A DNA stretch of 64,000 nucleotides from Anatilimnocola aggregata. Its GTDB lineage: Bacteria; Planctomycetota; Planctomycetia; Pirellulales; Pirellulaceae. This document shows positions 17,107 to 26,040 of this stretch, piece by piece. Below the pieces are notes generated by a model that saw only the letters and a list, made by a program, of their open reading frames with translations, had not been told where the DNA came from and did not search any database. A program made the position numbers and the translations under genes. The DNA is taken from positions 558,001 to 622,000 of the forward strand of contig NZ_CP036274.1 in assembly GCF_007747655.1 (NCBI RefSeq), given 5' to 3'. Numbering within the stretch: the first letter of the stretch is position 1; the number at the start of each line of letters is the position of its first letter.

Positions 17107-17886
17107 CTACCCCGTCATCAGCACTCCACCATCGATGTTGATGGCCTGGCCGGTCATGCCGCTGGAACCGGCGCTGGCGAGATAGACAGCCAGGGGAGCA
17201 ATTTCGTCAGGCTCAAGTCGGCGGCCCATCGGCGTGGTACCTGCGACGATCTGCTCAACGCTGACGCCACGACGGGCCGCGTCGTAAGCGATTCGCTTGT
17301 CGTTCATCGCTGTGTGAACTGGGCCGGGGCAGATGGCGTTGACGGTGATGCCTTCCTGCACCACTTCCATCGCGAGAGTTCGCATCAATCCGAGGACACC
17401 ATGCTTACTGGCGGTATAGGCGGCACCGTGCAGCGCCCCGATCTTGCCATTGATCGAAGCGACCATGATGATCCGCCCCGCGCGGGCCCGCTGCATCTCG
17501 GGCAAAACCTGTTTACACAGGAGATAGGGTGCCGTGAGATTTATCCGCAGCGTCCGCTCCCAAAAGGCATCGTCAAAGCTGACCACGGGCTGCGGATCGG
17601 CACTGCTGCCGATCCCAGCGTTATTCACCAACACTTGCACCGGTCCCCAAGCCGCGCGTACTTGTTGCACGATCTTGGCTGGCGCGGTGGCGTCTTCCAA
17701 ATCAGCGGTGATACTAAGCGCGCTCGCGCCGAGCGACTTGATCTCCGCAGCGGTCTCGGCCAGTTCACCCGCCGAGCGCGCCGTGATGGCAACCTTCGCA
17801 CCCTCACGCGCAAACGACACCGCAATCGAGCGGCCAATTCCACGTCCCGCACCAGTCACGAGACAAACTTGATCTTTGAGCAGCAT
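17107..17886 (-). CDS. SDR family oxidoreductase (FabG-like)
   Basis: A 259-residue short-chain dehydrogenase/reductase. It has the nucleotide-binding TGAGRGIGRS near residue 12, NNAGIG near residue 88, the catalytic serine in MVASINGKIG and Y-x-x-x-K in YTASKHG, then NAICPGPVHTAM. The length is standard. It is a classical SDR and could be a 3-oxoacyl-ACP reductase or a sugar or alcohol dehydrogenase; the residues seen do not decide. It is a single gene between a convergent membrane protein gene and the co-directional esterase gene. Confidence 0.92.
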   Translation of the reverse strand: MLLKDQVCLVTGAGRGIGRSIAVSFAREGAKVAITARSAGELAETAAEIKSLGASALSITADLEDATAPAKIVQQVRAAWGPVQVLVNNAGIGSSADPQPVVSFDDAFWERTLRINLTAPYLLCKQVLPEMQRARAGRIIMVASINGKIGALHGAAYTASKHGVLGLMRTLAMEVVQEGITVNAICPGPVHTAMNDKRIAYDAARRGVSVEQIVAGTTPMGRRLEPDEIAPLAVYLASAGSSGMTGQAINIDGGVLMTG

Positions 17887-17945
17887 GCAGCAGTCGCCTT
17901 GGATACCGTTGAAGTGAGGGCTTGATGGATGACGAGTAACACAAA

Positions 17946-18848
17946 TCAGTCGAGCAACGCCAGCGACTTCAGGAACTGCTCCGTTCGCGAGAGGGTGTCG
18001 CGATAGAGCGTTTCTTCGAACATGAGGTAACCGTGCTTGCCATCTTTGGCGACCACCAGTTCGCTTCGATTGCCGGCCTTGCGCATGGCAGCGTCAAAGG
18101 CCAGAGCGCCGGCGAAAGGAGTAACGGTGTCGCTGGTGCCGTGAAAGGTGATTGTCGGCGGCAGATCTTTGCGAACTTGATGAACGGGTGAAATGGTTTC
18201 CCACTTCTCGCCGCACTTTGTGTTGCCATAGCCCGCTTTGGAAGTATCGATAACGGGATAGAGCAGGACGAGCGCGGCGGGAGTCGACGTGACGTTCGCG
18301 TCGTCGGACGATTCGTCGATGCCGGTGAACAGGGCTGTTGCTGCGGCCACGTGTCCACCTGCTGAGCCACCGCTGACGATGATCTTGTTCGGATCGATGC
18401 CAAGCTCCGCGGCGTGCGACTTCAAATAGCGAACCGCTGAGCGGCCATCTTTCACGCACTCGAACGGAGTGTTGCCGGCCTGCTTGTTGATCAGGCGATA
18501 CTCAAGGCTGACGCCCACCATCCCAAGCTTGGCGAAATGATCTGCGAAGGGGTACATCCGGCGCGGTTCACCACCGGCCCAACCGCCACCGTGAATCGTC
18601 AGGAAGCAGGGCCGCTTGTCACTGGCCTTCCAACCGGCTGGTTCGAAGACGTGCATCGACAATTTGCGATCGCCGACAGTCTTATAAACCAGCTTCTTGC
18701 TGGGCTCGAGGGTGGCCGCGATCTTGGCAACCGGATCAGGCGTTTTGGCTTTCGCCTCCGGCGCTTTTGTCGCGGGCGCTTGGGCGAAAGCCAGGGGTGC
18801 CATAAGCAACAGCGTTAGGCAGGCAAGCTGTGGTCGGGAAAGTTTCAT
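17946..18848 (-). CDS. secreted alpha/beta hydrolase (BD-FAE/esterase-like)
   Basis: A 300-residue exported esterase. The N-terminus MKLSRPQLACLTLLLMAP with a hydrophobic stretch ending LAFAQAPA is a signal peptide. The oxyanion motif is IHGGGWAGGEP near residue 93; the nucleophile elbow is VSGGSAGGHVAA, and the C-terminal histidine lies in KDGKHGYLMFEE. The family covers carbohydrate-ester and lipid esterases. The frame is open upstream to 19022, but that part lacks conservation and crosses the next divergent gene, so the ATG at 18848 is chosen. It is divergent from the PSD1 gene. Confidence 0.88.
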   Translation of the reverse strand: MKLSRPQLACLTLLLMAPLAFAQAPATKAPEAKAKTPDPVAKIAATLEPSKKLVYKTVGDRKLSMHVFEPAGWKASDKRPCFLTIHGGGWAGGEPRRMYPFADHFAKLGMVGVSLEYRLINKQAGNTPFECVKDGRSAVRYLKSHAAELGIDPNKIIVSGGSAGGHVAAATALFTGIDESSDDANVTSTPAALVLLYPVIDTSKAGYGNTKCGEKWETISPVHQVRKDLPPTITFHGTSDTVTPFAGALAFDAAMRKAGNRSELVVAKDGKHGYLMFEETLYRDTLSRTEQFLKSLALLD

Positions 18849-19007
18849 TGGCGGACCTTTCCAATTCTGAGCGGCGGGAGGTTGGAGATGGGTGGAATCG
18901 CCGTAGCTTAAACCAGGCTGCCGGAGTTCGCGAGAGTTGCAACCCACGCTGGGGTATGCAACAGTCACAGTTGATGTGATTCGCCGAGCCACCAGCGAAG
19001 GGCCGTG

Positions 19008-22000
19008 ATGAGAAAACTCCATTACCCGCCGGCCACTTGGGCCAGTCTGCTATTGCTGCTGATGACGCTAAGTCGCGGCGTGGCCGACGATGCCGGGCTG
19101 CATCTATTCGAAACCAGCGTGCGGCCCGTCCTGGTCGAGAAATGCCTCGAGTGCCACGGCCCGAAAGCACAGGAATCGAACCTGCGGCTCGACTCGCGCG
19201 AAGCAGCGCTGCGGGGCGGTGAATCGGGCCCAGCCATCGCGCTCGACAAGCCCGAGCAAAGCCTGCTGCTGAAGGCCATTCGCCACTCGGGCCAGTTGAA
19301 GATGCCTCCCGAAGCAAAGCTGAAGGACGCGCAAATCGCGGCCATTGAGCGGTGGATCAAGCTCGGCGCGCCGTGGCCGAAAGTCGACCTCGCGGTCAAT
19401 CCGCGGGCAGAAATTGCCCGCCAACATTGGGCATTCCAACCCGTGCGCGATCCACCGGTCCCCACGCAGTTCCCCGCCGCGAATCCTATCGACTCGTTCG
19501 TCCACGAGAAATTGTCCGCTGCCAAGTTGGTCGCTTCCCCACGTGCTGATCGCCGCACGCTCATTCGCCGCGCCACGTTCGATCTGCTCGGCATGCCCCC
19601 CACAGCCGACGAAGTTGATGCCTTCGTCTGCGACGACGATCCAAGCGCCTATGCCAGGCTCATCGAACGGCTCCTCGCCTCGCCCCACTACGGCGAACAA
19701 TGGGGCCGACATTGGCTCGACGTCGCCCGCTATTCAGACACCAAGGGCTATGTCTACGCACGCGAAAACCGGACCTGGGTGCATGCCTGGGCCTATCGCG
19801 ATTGGGTGACCAAGTCCCTCAATGACGACCTCCCTTACGATAAGTTTCTCCTTTATCAAATCGCCGCCGATCAGGCCGCTGGAGATGAAAAGCGTCACTT
19901 GGCCGCGATGGGGTTCCTCACGCTCGGCCGCCGCTTTCTGGGCGTGACGCACGACATCATTGACGACCGAATTGATGTCCTCACCCGCGGCACAATGGGT
20001 CTCACAGTCGCTTGCGCCCGCTGTCACGATCACAAGTACGACCCGATTCCCGCTGCCGACTATTACTCGCTCTACGGTGTGTTTCAAAACTGCATCGAAC
20101 GCTCGGTGCCTGCGGGTGAACCTCAGGAGCGCGATGCCGCTTATCAGGCCTTTGAACAAGAGTGGCAGAAGCGGCAAAAGAAGCTCGACGATCTATTGCT
20201 GCAGCGGCGCAATGAGTCCGCAGCTAGAGTGCGCGAACGTGTGGGCGACTATCTCATGGCCCAACTGGAATTGCACAAGTATCCCGAAGAAGGCTTCGAT
20301 CAACTGCTGACGAAGACCGATATCATCCCGGAGTTCGTCCGCCATTGGCAGAACTATCTGCGCGAAGCGGCGAAGAACGACGACCGCATTTTCAACACCT
20401 GGCTCGCCTTGGCAGCGGTTCCCGCAGAAGGATTCAAGGAACAGGCAGTCGCAGTGCTGGAAGCATTGCAGCGAAGATCGAATTGCGAAGTTCATCCCTT
20501 GGTAAAGGAACGTTTTCGCACACCCGTTCATTCCCACCTCGATGTGGCCACCCGTTACGGCCAGCTCTTCATCGAAATTGAAACCGAATGGCAAGCGGCC
20601 CGAGCAAAGGCAGCAGAAAACAATGAGCCCTTGCCCACGATGCTCGCGGACAAACCCCGCGAGCAATTGCGGCAAGTCCTGTATGGCGAGAATTCACCTT
20701 GCGAAACGCCGAATGCGGGGATCGTGAACATTGAGGGCTTTTTCGATAACGGTACTGTGACCGAATTGTGGAAAGCCCAGGGCGAAGTCGATGCCTGGCT
20801 GATTCAGTCTCCGCTCGCGCCGCCGCAAGGATTGATTTTGGAAGATCGCCCCATACCGCTGCCGGCTTATGTCTTCAAACGCGGCAAGGCCGCCAACAAA
20901 GGGGCGGAAGCGCCGCGGCAGTTCCTCGCGCACTTCGCCGGCCCCAATCGCAAGCCGTTCGAGCTGGGAAGTGGCCGGCTGGAACTCGCCAAAGCGATCA
21001 TCGATCCCAACAATCCACTCACGCCGCGCGTGTTGGTGAATCGAGTTTGGTTACACCATTTTGGGGCCGGGCTCGTACGGACGCCCAGCGATTTTGGGAC
21101 GCGCGCGGAGCAGCCCAGTCATCCGGAATTGCTCGATTGGCTGACGAGCCGCTTTCTCGCCGAAGGCTGGAGCCTGAAGCAGTTGCACCGTCGCATCATG
21201 CTCAGCGGAACGTATCAGCAGACTTCGCACGGACCGGAGAAAAAGGAACCACTGGCGACCGCACTGCAAATCGATCCCGAGAATCGGCTGCTGTGGCGGA
21301 TGAATCAGCGACGGCTGACATTTGAAGAACTGCGCGATGCAATGTTCGCCGCCACGAGCGAATTGAAACTCGAAATTGGTGGCAAGCCTGCTGATCTGTT
21401 TAATGCTGGTTTCAAACGGCGGTCGCTGTATGGTCAGATCGACCGGCAGTTCCTGCCCGGCACGTTGCGCGCCTTCGATTTCGCCAATCCTGATCTGCAC
21501 ATTCCGCAGCGAACCGAGACCACAGTCCCGCAGCAGGCTCTTTTCTTTCTCAATCATCAGTTGGTCCTGAGCCGCGCGCAATCACTGGCCAAGACCGTTC
21601 CTGCGACGCTCGCGCCAACCGAGCGTGTACAGCAGATGTTCCGGCATGTTTATCAGCGCGCCGCATCGCCCGAGCAAGTGACCGCAGCACTCGCGCTCGT
21701 TGCCGCGAAGAGCGATGAATCGGAGAACACGGCTCCGGCAACCGCCGTCGATTGGCAATACGGCTTCGCCGAGTTCGATGAACAGGCCCAGCGAAACAAA
21801 GCATTCACCAAGCTGCCGCTCTTCAACGGCACTGCCTGGCAAGGTGGCCCTGCGTGGCCCGATCCAAAGCTGGGCTGGGTGCAATTGACCGCTGACGGCG
21901 GGCATGCGGGAAACGACGTGCCGCACGCCGCCGTGCGCCGTTGGACAGCGCCGCGCGACATGCTGGTCAATATTTCGTCGGTCATTGTTCACGATACGGC

Positions 22001-22337
22001 CGCCGGCGATGGCGTGCGGGCACGCATCATCAGCAGTCGCCACGGCCTGCTTAAGGAAGCCCGTGTCCATAACAATCAGGCCGAAATGAAGGGAGAACAA
22101 GTCGAATTGAAAGCCGGTGATACCCTCGACTTCGCCGTCGACATCGGCGGTACGCTCAACAACGACCAGTTCACTTGGGAAGTTCGGATTACTCCTGCCG
22201 TCGCCACCACGGACATGCCGGTCGTTGCCTGGAACTCACGCACCGACTTCACCGGTCCCATTACCTCCCAGCTCGATTCCTGGGAACAACTGGCCCAAGT
22301 GTTGTTCTCGACGAATGAGTTCATGTTCATCGACTAG
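19008..22337 (+). CDS. PSCyt1-DUF1549-DUF1553 (PSD1) protein, first copy
   Basis: A 1109-residue exported protein of the planctomycete-type family. A hydrophobic N-terminus (WASLLLLLMTLSRGVADD) acts as signal. PSCyt1 with haem motif CLECHG lies near residue 45; DUF1549 begins near NPIDSFVHEKL and contains RHWLDVARYSDT; DUF1553 begins near PLTPRVLVNRVWLHHF and ends around FFLNHQLVLSRAQ. A beta-rich tail of about 200 residues follows (WQYGFAEFDEQ onward). Such proteins are always paired with DUF1501; the function is unproven, with an extracellular sulfatase- or glycan-linked role proposed. The GTG at 19005 is an alternative start. Confidence 0.9.
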   Translation: MRKLHYPPATWASLLLLLMTLSRGVADDAGLHLFETSVRPVLVEKCLECHGPKAQESNLRLDSREAALRGGESGPAIALDKPEQSLLLKAIRHSGQLKMPPEAKLKDAQIAAIERWIKLGAPWPKVDLAVNPRAEIARQHWAFQPVRDPPVPTQFPAANPIDSFVHEKLSAAKLVASPRADRRTLIRRATFDLLGMPPTADEVDAFVCDDDPSAYARLIERLLASPHYGEQWGRHWLDVARYSDTKGYVYARENRTWVHAWAYRDWVTKSLNDDLPYDKFLLYQIAADQAAGDEKRHLAAMGFLTLGRRFLGVTHDIIDDRIDVLTRGTMGLTVACARCHDHKYDPIPAADYYSLYGVFQNCIERSVPAGEPQERDAAYQAFEQEWQKRQKKLDDLLLQRRNESAARVRERVGDYLMAQLELHKYPEEGFDQLLTKTDIIPEFVRHWQNYLREAAKNDDRIFNTWLALAAVPAEGFKEQAVAVLEALQRRSNCEVHPLVKERFRTPVHSHLDVATRYGQLFIEIETEWQAARAKAAENNEPLPTMLADKPREQLRQVLYGENSPCETPNAGIVNIEGFFDNGTVTELWKAQGEVDAWLIQSPLAPPQGLILEDRPIPLPAYVFKRGKAANKGAEAPRQFLAHFAGPNRKPFELGSGRLELAKAIIDPNNPLTPRVLVNRVWLHHFGAGLVRTPSDFGTRAEQPSHPELLDWLTSRFLAEGWSLKQLHRRIMLSGTYQQTSHGPEKKEPLATALQIDPENRLLWRMNQRRLTFEELRDAMFAATSELKLEIGGKPADLFNAGFKRRSLYGQIDRQFLPGTLRAFDFANPDLHIPQRTETTVPQQALFFLNHQLVLSRAQSLAKTVPATLAPTERVQQMFRHVYQRAASPEQVTAALALVAAKSDESENTAPATAVDWQYGFAEFDEQAQRNKAFTKLPLFNGTAWQGGPAWPDPKLGWVQLTADGGHAGNDVPHAAVRRWTAPRDMLVNISSVIVHDTAAGDGVRARIISSRHGLLKEARVHNNQAEMKGEQVELKAGDTLDFAVDIGGTLNNDQFTWEVRITPAVATTDMPVVAWNSRTDFTGPITSQLDSWEQLAQVLFSTNEFMFID

Positions 22338-22339
22338 TC

Positions 22340-22376
22340 GTAGGGTGGGTCGAAGCTGTACTCAGCGAGGCCTACC
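22340..22376. repeat. diverged REP-like element between PSD1 and DUF1501 genes
   Basis: It starts GTAGGGTGGGTCGAAG and ends GCGAGGCCTACC, matching the outer parts of the RAYT-flanking repeats (713-743) with a longer, different centre. The arms can still partly pair. It begins three bases after the PSD1 stop codon. Confidence 0.7.
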
Positions 22377-22401
22377 AAATTCAACCGCTGCGAGCCCTCC
22401 C

Positions 22402-23814
22402 GTGAATCAAATCCTTCCCTGCTCACGCCGCGAACTGCTCCAACGGAGCGGCCTCGGTCTCGGCGCACTCGGACTGGCCAGTCTGCTGGGCGAAAGTGGC
22501 CACCAGGTGCAGGCCAAGGAAATCGCGGGGCCTCTTGCGCCGCGCGCGCCTCATTTTGCCGGCAAGGCCAAGCGGGTGATTCATTTCTTTCTGAACGGCG
22601 GCCCCTCGCACGTCGATACGTTCGATCCTAAGCCAGCGTTAGAAAAATATGCGGGGCAAACATTACCCCAGACCTTGCTCACCGAGCGCAAGACGGGCGC
22701 TGCTTTCCCCTCGCCATTCAAGTTCAAGAAGTACGGTCAGAGCGGCTTGGAAATCAGCGAGCTCTTTGCGCAAACGGCCCAACATGCGGATGACATCGCG
22801 GTCATTCGGTCGATGTATGCGCAGGTTCCCAACCACGAACCTTCGCTGATGCTGATGAACTGCGGCGACTCCGTGCAACCGCGGCCCAGTGTCGGAGCGT
22901 GGGTGCTGTACGGCTTGGGAACCGAGAATCAGAATCTGCCTGGCTTCTTGGCGATGTGCCCGGGCGGCCTGCCAATCAAGGACACTGAAAACTGGCAGTC
23001 GGCATTTCTGCCGGGCGCGTTCCAAGGAACCTTCATCGATTCCAAGCATCAGCAACTGGCCAAGCTGATTGAGAACATCGCGCACCCGCACGCTTCGACC
23101 GCCACTCAGCGGCGGCAACTCGACCTGCTCGCGCAGTTGAATGCCGAGCATCGAGCTGCGCGGATCGATACGAGACTCGATGCCCGAATCCAAACGTTCG
23201 AACTCGCCTTCCGCATGCAGACGGAAGCCGCGGACGCGTTCGACCTGGCTCGAGAGACGAAAGAAGTGCGCGAGGCCTATGGCGACGGCGTTCACGGGCG
23301 GCAAACTCTGATTGCGCGGCGACTTCTCGAACGCGGCGTTCGTTACGTGCAACTGTGGCACGGTGCCGGCCAACCTTGGGACAACCACGACAATATCGCG
23401 GGGGCTCACAGAAAGTTGGCTGGTGAGATCGATCGGCCCATTGCAGCCCTGATCGCCGATCTGAAACGGCTGGGGATGTTCGAAGACACACTCGTCGTCT
23501 GGGGAGGTGAGTTTGGTCGAACGCCAACGGTGGAACTTGGCGGCGATGGCAAAGCGAAGCTTGGCCGCGACCACAATCATTACGGCTTCAGCGTGTGGCT
23601 GGCCGGCGGCGGCATCAAGGGTGGCCAGGCGTATGGAGCCACCGACGAGTTCGGCTTCAAGGCCGTCGAGAACCCAACCAGCGCGCACGACTTGCACGCG
23701 ACGATTCTGCATCTGCTCGGTTTCGATCACGAGAGACTTACGTACCGCTATGCCGGCCGCGATTTCCGCCTGACCGATGTGGCCGGGCGTGTGATCAAAG
23801 AAATCGTCGCCTAG
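22402..23814 (+). CDS. DUF1501 protein, first copy
   Basis: A 470-residue exported protein of the DUF1501 family, related to the alkaline phosphatase/sulfatase fold. The N-terminus has SRRELLQRSGLGLGALGLAS, a Tat-like twin-arginine signal. Motifs are FFLNGGPSHVDTFDPKP near residue 57, [10 protein letters not shown], and the closing HDLHATILHLLGFDHERLT. The GTG at 22402 is chosen because the frame upstream (to 22117) runs inside the preceding gene and is not family sequence. It follows the PSD1 gene by 64 bases and is presumably translated from the same mRNA. Confidence 0.92.
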   Translation: MNQILPCSRRELLQRSGLGLGALGLASLLGESGHQVQAKEIAGPLAPRAPHFAGKAKRVIHFFLNGGPSHVDTFDPKPALEKYAGQTLPQTLLTERKTGAAFPSPFKFKKYGQSGLEISELFAQTAQHADDIAVIRSMYAQVPNHEPSLMLMNCGDSVQPRPSVGAWVLYGLGTENQNLPGFLAMCPGGLPIKDTENWQSAFLPGAFQGTFIDSKHQQLAKLIENIAHPHASTATQRRQLDLLAQLNAEHRAARIDTRLDARIQTFELAFRMQTEAADAFDLARETKEVREAYGDGVHGRQTLIARRLLERGVRYVQLWHGAGQPWDNHDNIAGAHRKLAGEIDRPIAALIADLKRLGMFEDTLVVWGGEFGRTPTVELGGDGKAKLGRDHNHYGFSVWLAGGGIKGGQAYGATDEFGFKAVENPTSAHDLHATILHLLGFDHERLTYRYAGRDFRLTDVAGRVIKEIVA

Positions 23815-23882
23815 TTCAGTATTTCAGTCACCCCGCGACTGAGTCATTCCAGCCTGCGAATTAGAGAATGACTCGCCTACGG

Positions 23883-24398
23883 CTACTTTTTGCCCAAGCG
23901 GCGCTGGGCCTGAAAGAACCGCGTGAGAATTTCGCCGCAGGGCCCCGCGTGTACGCCCGGGACAATCTGGCAACGGTGATTGAGTCGATTATCGTTCAAC
24001 AAATGAAAGAGAGTGTTCACGGCCCCTGCCTTGGGATCGGTGGCGCCATACACGACGATCGGCACGCGCGCCTGCAAGATCGCCCCGCTGCACATGATGC
24101 AGGGCTCCAGCGTCACGTATAGTGTACAACCTTCCAGCCGCCAGTCTCCGAGCGATTCCGCTGCCTGGGTAATGGCAATCATCTCTGCGTGCGCGGTCGG
24201 ATCCTTCAGTTGTTCGCGCTGATTGTGCGCCGACGCAATCACCCGCGAGCCCTGCACAATTACCGCGCCGACCGGCACTTCTTCTTCTTCCAGGGCCTGC
24301 TGCGCTTCGGCCAGCGCCATGCGCATGAACCGCTCATGGCTGATCGGCAAATCCGGCAGTCCTTCGCCCTCTTCGTCGTAATCCGGTAGGTGAATCAT
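23883..24398 (-). CDS. tadA: tRNA-specific adenosine deaminase (TadA-like)
   Basis: Zinc deaminase that converts A34 of tRNA-Arg to inosine. The 171-residue protein has the zinc motif TAHAEMIAI near residue 60, the PCxxC motif [10 protein letters not shown], and the family segment [20 protein letters not shown]. The first 25 residues are an acidic leader ([12 protein letters not shown]). The ATG at 24398 is used; the frame is open to 24482 but that part overlaps the region of a REP-like fragment and looks unconserved. Guanine deaminase is the main alternative, but the motifs favour TadA. Confidence 0.92.
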   Translation of the reverse strand: MIHLPDYDEEGEGLPDLPISHERFMRMALAEAQQALEEEEVPVGAVIVQGSRVIASAHNQREQLKDPTAHAEMIAITQAAESLGDWRLEGCTLYVTLEPCIMCSGAILQARVPIVVYGATDPKAGAVNTLFHLLNDNRLNHRCQIVPGVHAGPCGEILTRFFQAQRRLGKK

Positions 24399-24496
24399 GC
24401 CATCCAAGGTAGCCCGAAGCGAGGCGCACAGGTAGTCCCGTTTTGATGACGGCAAATGACGCGATAGTTCTCGCGAATGCATAATGAACCAAAGCG

Positions 24497-25147
24497 ATGG
24501 AAACTTGTCTTTGTTTAGCAGACAATTGCGAAAAACCTGTAGGCAGGAGCCCGCGGTTGAATCGAGCGACCCGATTTGAACGACTTATCAAGCTTTTACG
24601 CGGTGACTCTCCCGCATCGACCATCGTCTATGCGCGAAGGTTCCTGGCTCGCTATCCACATCATGGCCCGGGCTGGATGACTTTCGGAATCGCACTCATC
24701 GAAACCGCGCATTATGCAGAGGCGAGAGCCGCTCTGGAGACAGCCCTCAAATTCTGTCCGCCCGCAAAACAACACCGAATTTTTTGCCAATTCGGACATC
24801 TGTGTCGGAGTGAAGGAGACTTGCACCAGGCTGCGGGATGGTTTCGCCGAGCCGTGAAACTATACCCACACGAAGCTGATACATACATTTTTCTCGGAGG
24901 TACGTTGGCACGGTTGGGCTATTTGCGATCAGCGGAGCTTATACATCGGCGGGGAACAGAGTGTGCCGAAGGCTGTGTCGATGAGGCTTACCTCAACCTG
25001 GGCCTCGTTCTTCGCGCTCAGGGTCGATACGCCGAAGCGGCCGAATGCTGCTATCAAGCAATTCGCATCGACCCTAACTATTGTGCAGCGAAGCAACTGC
25101 TCCGCGATGTGCAGCGTGCGGAGCGCTGGACCAGACCGAAGGATTGA
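24497..25147 (+). CDS. tetratricopeptide repeat protein
   Basis: A 216-residue protein with at least four TPR-like units: the stretch from about residue 52 ([20 protein letters not shown]), 86 ([20 protein letters not shown]), 120 ([20 protein letters not shown]) and 155 ([20 protein letters not shown]). No signal peptide or membrane helix is visible, so it is probably cytoplasmic and binds a partner through the groove. The ATG at 24497 is the first; a TTG at 24556 is possible. It is divergent from tadA and meets the DUF1080 gene tail to tail 9 bases away. Confidence 0.82.
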   Translation: METCLCLADNCEKPVGRSPRLNRATRFERLIKLLRGDSPASTIVYARRFLARYPHHGPGWMTFGIALIETAHYAEARAALETALKFCPPAKQHRIFCQFGHLCRSEGDLHQAAGWFRRAVKLYPHEADTYIFLGGTLARLGYLRSAELIHRRGTECAEGCVDEAYLNLGLVLRAQGRYAEAAECCYQAIRIDPNYCAAKQLLRDVQRAERWTRPKD

Positions 25148-25156
25148 AGACGAAGG

Positions 25157-25843
25157 CTACTTCTTCTCTTCCACCTTCTCGGCTTCTTTCACCGTGCGCC
25201 ACTTGATGTCGCGAATGCCCGCCTTGGTGCGGTAGGCCGAGACGCCGAGGGGGCGGGTGATGTCGACTTCGAAGCGGGTGGAGATTTTGTGGTCGGCGAT
25301 TTTGACGTCGGCAAAGTTCTCTTTGTCGATGAAGGCTTGTAACTGTCCGCCGGCGACGCGCACGCGAATGCGGTACCACTTATTGCTCTCAAATTTTTTG
25401 TAACCCGTGGTGGTGTTTTCCGAAGCGTCCATGCCGTCGAGGCTGGAGATGCCCACTAGCCCGCCACCCCAACCGCCGCAGATGAAGCTGGCGTGCGAAT
25501 CGCCAACGGGAAACGTCAGCCCGCAGAAGAAGTCATCTCCCTCAAGCCGGTTGGCTTCGAGCGTAATCTCGTAATTGTCCTTGGGGAGCCCTTCGGCTTT
25601 TTCGATCACGATGCCGGTGAGGGGGTCGCCGGTGCCGAGAATGATTGAACCTTTTTCAACGGTGATTTCGCCTTCGCCGCCAAAGTTGATGCTCTTCCAA
25701 CCTTTGATCGACTTGCCGTCGAATAGCGGCTTCCATTCGACGGCAGCTGCGACTTTGGGGTCGACAGGTTTTTCTTGTCCCATGAGCGACGAAGTGGAGA
25801 ACAAGATGCCGAACAGGAGAGCAATGCGAATGCTGTGAGTCAT
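25157..25843 (-). CDS. secreted DUF1080 protein (3-keto-disaccharide hydrolase-like), first copy
   Basis: A 228-residue exported protein of the DUF1080 family (PF06439), a LamG-like jelly roll; some members hydrolyse 3-keto-glycosides. The signal peptide is MTHSIRIALLFGILFSTSSL followed by MGQ. The domain starts at WKPLFDGKSIKGWKS near residue 41 and runs to the end, with FFCGLTFPVGDSHASFICGG. The ATG at 25843 is preferred over an upstream start at 25897 because it opens the signal peptide. The C-terminus is lysine- and glutamate-rich. Confidence 0.87.
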   Translation of the reverse strand: MTHSIRIALLFGILFSTSSLMGQEKPVDPKVAAAVEWKPLFDGKSIKGWKSINFGGEGEITVEKGSIILGTGDPLTGIVIEKAEGLPKDNYEITLEANRLEGDDFFCGLTFPVGDSHASFICGGWGGGLVGISSLDGMDASENTTTGYKKFESNKWYRIRVRVAGGQLQAFIDKENFADVKIADHKISTRFEVDITRPLGVSAYRTKAGIRDIKWRTVKEAEKVEEKK

Positions 25844-25921
25844 GGTGTATTCCCTGGTTAAACCTACGCGGCAGCGCGGAAGTGAGCAATTCTTCAATAG
25901 CTAGGGCGGTGAGCAGTTCAG

Positions 25922-25966
25922 CCCCTCACCCCATCCCTCTCCCCGGAGTACCGAGGAGAGGGAGTG
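25922..25966. repeat. REP-like element, CCCTCACCCC family
   Basis: It contains the arms CCCTCTCC and GGAGAGGG, which pair around a GGAGTACCGA-type loop. Related sequences lie at 28257-28322 and 37712-37760. The gap 25844-26040 also holds a second repetitive stretch at about 25991-26022 (CTCGCCTCTCGCACCTCGCC) related to 56628-56757. No gene is seen in it. Confidence 0.75.
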
Positions 25967-26040
25967 AGCTTTTCGTAATCATACCCCGGTCTCTCGCCTC
26001 TCGCACCTCGCCTCCTTCTCAAGTCCCCGGCCCCTTCCTC

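Noticed and set aside
22663-23730. A 355-codon minus-strand open frame opposite the first DUF1501 gene
   Set aside because: Antisense shadow of a conserved family protein, no recognisable features.
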